From: Gracilibacillus lacisalsi DSM 19029
GTDB taxonomy: Bacteria; Bacillota; Bacilli; Bacillales; Amphibacillaceae
Direction: 5' to 3'
Length of the DNA stretch: 64,000 bases
Assembly (NCBI RefSeq): GCF_000377765.1
Contig: NZ_KB898662.1
Span: forward strand, 186,001 to 250,000
Position numbers and translations under genes: made by a program. Numbering within the stretch: the first letter of the stretch is position 1; the number at the start of each line of letters is the position of its first letter. Under the pieces are notes generated by a model. That model did not search any database. It was not told where the DNA came from and worked only from the letters and a program-made list of their open reading frames with translations. Below, one piece after another: positions 62,776 to 64,000 of the stretch.

Positions 62776-64000
62776 TTAAAGATTGGAAACCGAAGATATC
62801 CGATTTGATCGATTTCCATAACGTTCTTCTTCAATTTGCTCTAGTGTCTTACCACGAGTTTTTGGTGTTAGAGCAACACCAATTATCATATGGATGATTA
62901 AGAAACCGATCATAACAATTCCTGCAACCGTAAAGCTAAGTGTATCCATTATGATAGGTAAAACGAAAGACCAAAGGGCAATTCCGCTTCGCACAATAAA
63001 GTACATAAACCCTTGTGCCGTGGCGCGATAACGCGTAATAAATAGTTCACTCGTCCACAATGCATAAAAGGCTTGTGCTCCAATACCTGCTGCTGATCCC
63101 CATAATACTACGAAAAGGAATAAAGAAACCCAATTCATTGGTACAAAAGTTAAAATCAACCATGCTACAACACCCATAGTAGCACCTAAACCAAATAAGA
63201 ATCGTTGACTTATCTTATCAGCCAACTTCATGAAACCAAAGAATGTAGTCAACACTGTAAACATCCATAAAAAGGCTTGCAACAAGTTAGCTTGTCCATT
63301 CGTTAAACCGCCTACATTTTCATAAATATATGGCATGAAATATCCCATTGCTCCAGCCGTTAAATTCCAGAACAAGTAGATTCCAATTAATAGAAAAATA
63401 GCTTGTCGATTCACTTTTAGCGAAAATAAATCTTTCAACGAACTCTGTAATAACTTTTGATCTTTGCTTTCTTGTTTTTTCTTTTCATTATCATCAGACC
63501 AAATCTTAGACTCTGGTAATCCACGTCTTAAATACCAAGTAATGAAAGCCACAATTAATAAGTGGAAGAAGATCAGACGTGAGCCCAATAACCCTAATGG
63601 TTCTACGAGAACCGCTAAGAAAAAGGTAATCATTGGACCAATCGACCAAGCTAATTGCGCTGCTCCTACGCGTGCTGCTCTTTGTTTAGACGGTGCTTCT
63701 TCCGCGATATATGTCCAAGACACTGGTACAGCTACACCAACCGCTACACCTGTAATAATAGTACCGATCAATAACATTGGGAAACTGACTGAAAGCATAA
63801 TCAGTAATATACCAAACATATATACAAGCAAATCATAGTTAAATACAATTTTCCGACCGAATTTGTCTGTAATATAGCCTCCTAATAATGCACCAATAGC
63901 TGCACCAAGCGCATTTGCACTTAAAGCACTCAACAAGCCAACACCAACACTGTCGATTCCCAAATAGGTTTGCCAAAGTGTAAGGCTACTGGCAGCTGCG
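62776..64000 (-). CDS. MFS transporter, sugar/metabolite:H+ symporter type, N-terminus beyond window
   Basis: The frame is open to base 64000 (upstream residues SSLTLWQTYLGIDSVGVG), so the TTG at 63963 is not the true start. About 408 residues are visible, with helices 2-12. Motif A is GGYITDKFGRKIVF, and motif PESKIW after helix 6 and the C-terminal ALTPKTRGKTLEQIEEERYG are typical of the sugar porter family (PETKG-type). A sugar or polyol uptake role is likely in this carbohydrate-rich region. Confidence 0.88.
   Translation of the reverse strand, partial: AAASSLTLWQTYLGIDSVGVGLLSALSANALGAAIGALLGGYITDKFGRKIVFNYDLLVYMFGILLIMLSVSFPMLLIGTIITGVAVGVAVPVSWTYIAEEAPSKQRAARVGAAQLAWSIGPMITFFLAVLVEPLGLLGSRLIFFHLLIVAFITWYLRRGLPESKIWSDDNEKKKQESKDQKLLQSSLKDLFSLKVNRQAIFLLIGIYLFWNLTAGAMGYFMPYIYENVGGLTNGQANLLQAFLWMFTVLTTFFGFMKLADKISQRFLFGLGATMGVVAWLILTFVPMNWVSLFLFVVLWGSAAGIGAQAFYALWTSELFITRYRATAQGFMYFIVRSGIALWSFVLPIIMDTLSFTVAGIVMIGFLIIHMIIGVALTPKTRGKTLEQIEEERYGNRSNRISSVSNL

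Noticed and set aside
1-64000. CRISPR arrays, tRNA or rRNA genes, phage or insertion sequences
   Set aside because: No regular spaced repeats, clover-leaf genes, transposase or integrase frames were recognised on either strand.

Overview
The window reads as chromosome from a low-GC, Gram-positive, moderately halophilic member of the Bacillaceae (Gracilibacillus, Virgibacillus or Amphibacillus-like; the genus is an inference). Supporting signs are strong AGGAGG ribosome-binding sites, several TTG/GTG starts, lipoproteins with acidic Asn/Glu/Asp-rich linkers, YesL, YesM/YesN, YtcP/LplB and AraR-type families, CcpA-type cre sites, and genes mostly on the minus strand. No rRNA, tRNA, CRISPR array, phage or intact insertion sequence was seen.

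Layout. 1-5041: an LplA/LplB/YtcP-type sugar transporter with a membrane-anchored AraC regulator cut by the left edge. 5352-7908: a YesL-family membrane protein, a saccharopine-dehydrogenase-like oxidoreductase and a helix-hairpin-helix protein. 8066-11281: a secreted multidomain pectate lyase and its AraC regulator. 11565-18875: an HpaB-type flavin monooxygenase, then a LysR gene divergent from a four-gene ABC transporter plus metallo-beta-lactamase-fold cluster. 18940-21498: a secreted PL11 rhamnogalacturonan lyase. 22525-32167: a six-gene operon (binding protein, YesM kinase, YesN regulator, two permeases, a large GH-A-like hydrolase). 32388-35004: a ZIP transporter gene broken by an in-frame stop, and a HipA-like kinase (frameshifted) with a HipA-N/HIRAN partner. 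35326-38260: a TRAP transporter. 38588-41711: a peptide/ABC/M50-protease cluster that looks like an undescribed peptide-export or bacteriocin-type locus. 42277-46691: assorted single genes (SMP-30, metallophosphoesterase, GyrI-like, NUDIX, VOC). 46742-51575: a NitT/TauT-type ABC operon with a RutB-like amidohydrolase and an MFS exporter. 51705-54294: DUF2294 protein, NCS2 purine permease, BH0509-type small protein and a GH3 beta-glucosidase remnant. 54516-61650: a GntR/LacI-type regulator and a six-gene sugar uptake and oxidation operon. 62132-64000: a broken MFS gene and an MFS sugar transporter cut by the right edge.

How it fits together. Much of the window is a plant cell-wall (pectin/rhamnogalacturonan) utilisation region: secreted lyases cut the polymer, three binding-protein-dependent sugar transporters and a TRAP transporter import the products, and intracellular hydrolase, isomerase and dehydrogenase genes process them. 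Local AraC, YesM/YesN and GntR regulators plus cre sites next to five of the promoters suggest substrate induction under carbon catabolite control. Hairpins placed directly after the binding-protein gene in three operons probably raise binding-protein output relative to the genes that follow.

Most promising for novelty: the 38588-41711 peptide/ABC/M50 locus, the HipA-like kinase with a HipA-N/HIRAN partner, the unclassified GH-A-like hydrolase fused to an N-terminal GATase-like domain, and the LysR/ABC/MBL cluster. All function statements for these are inference from visible motifs and gene order.
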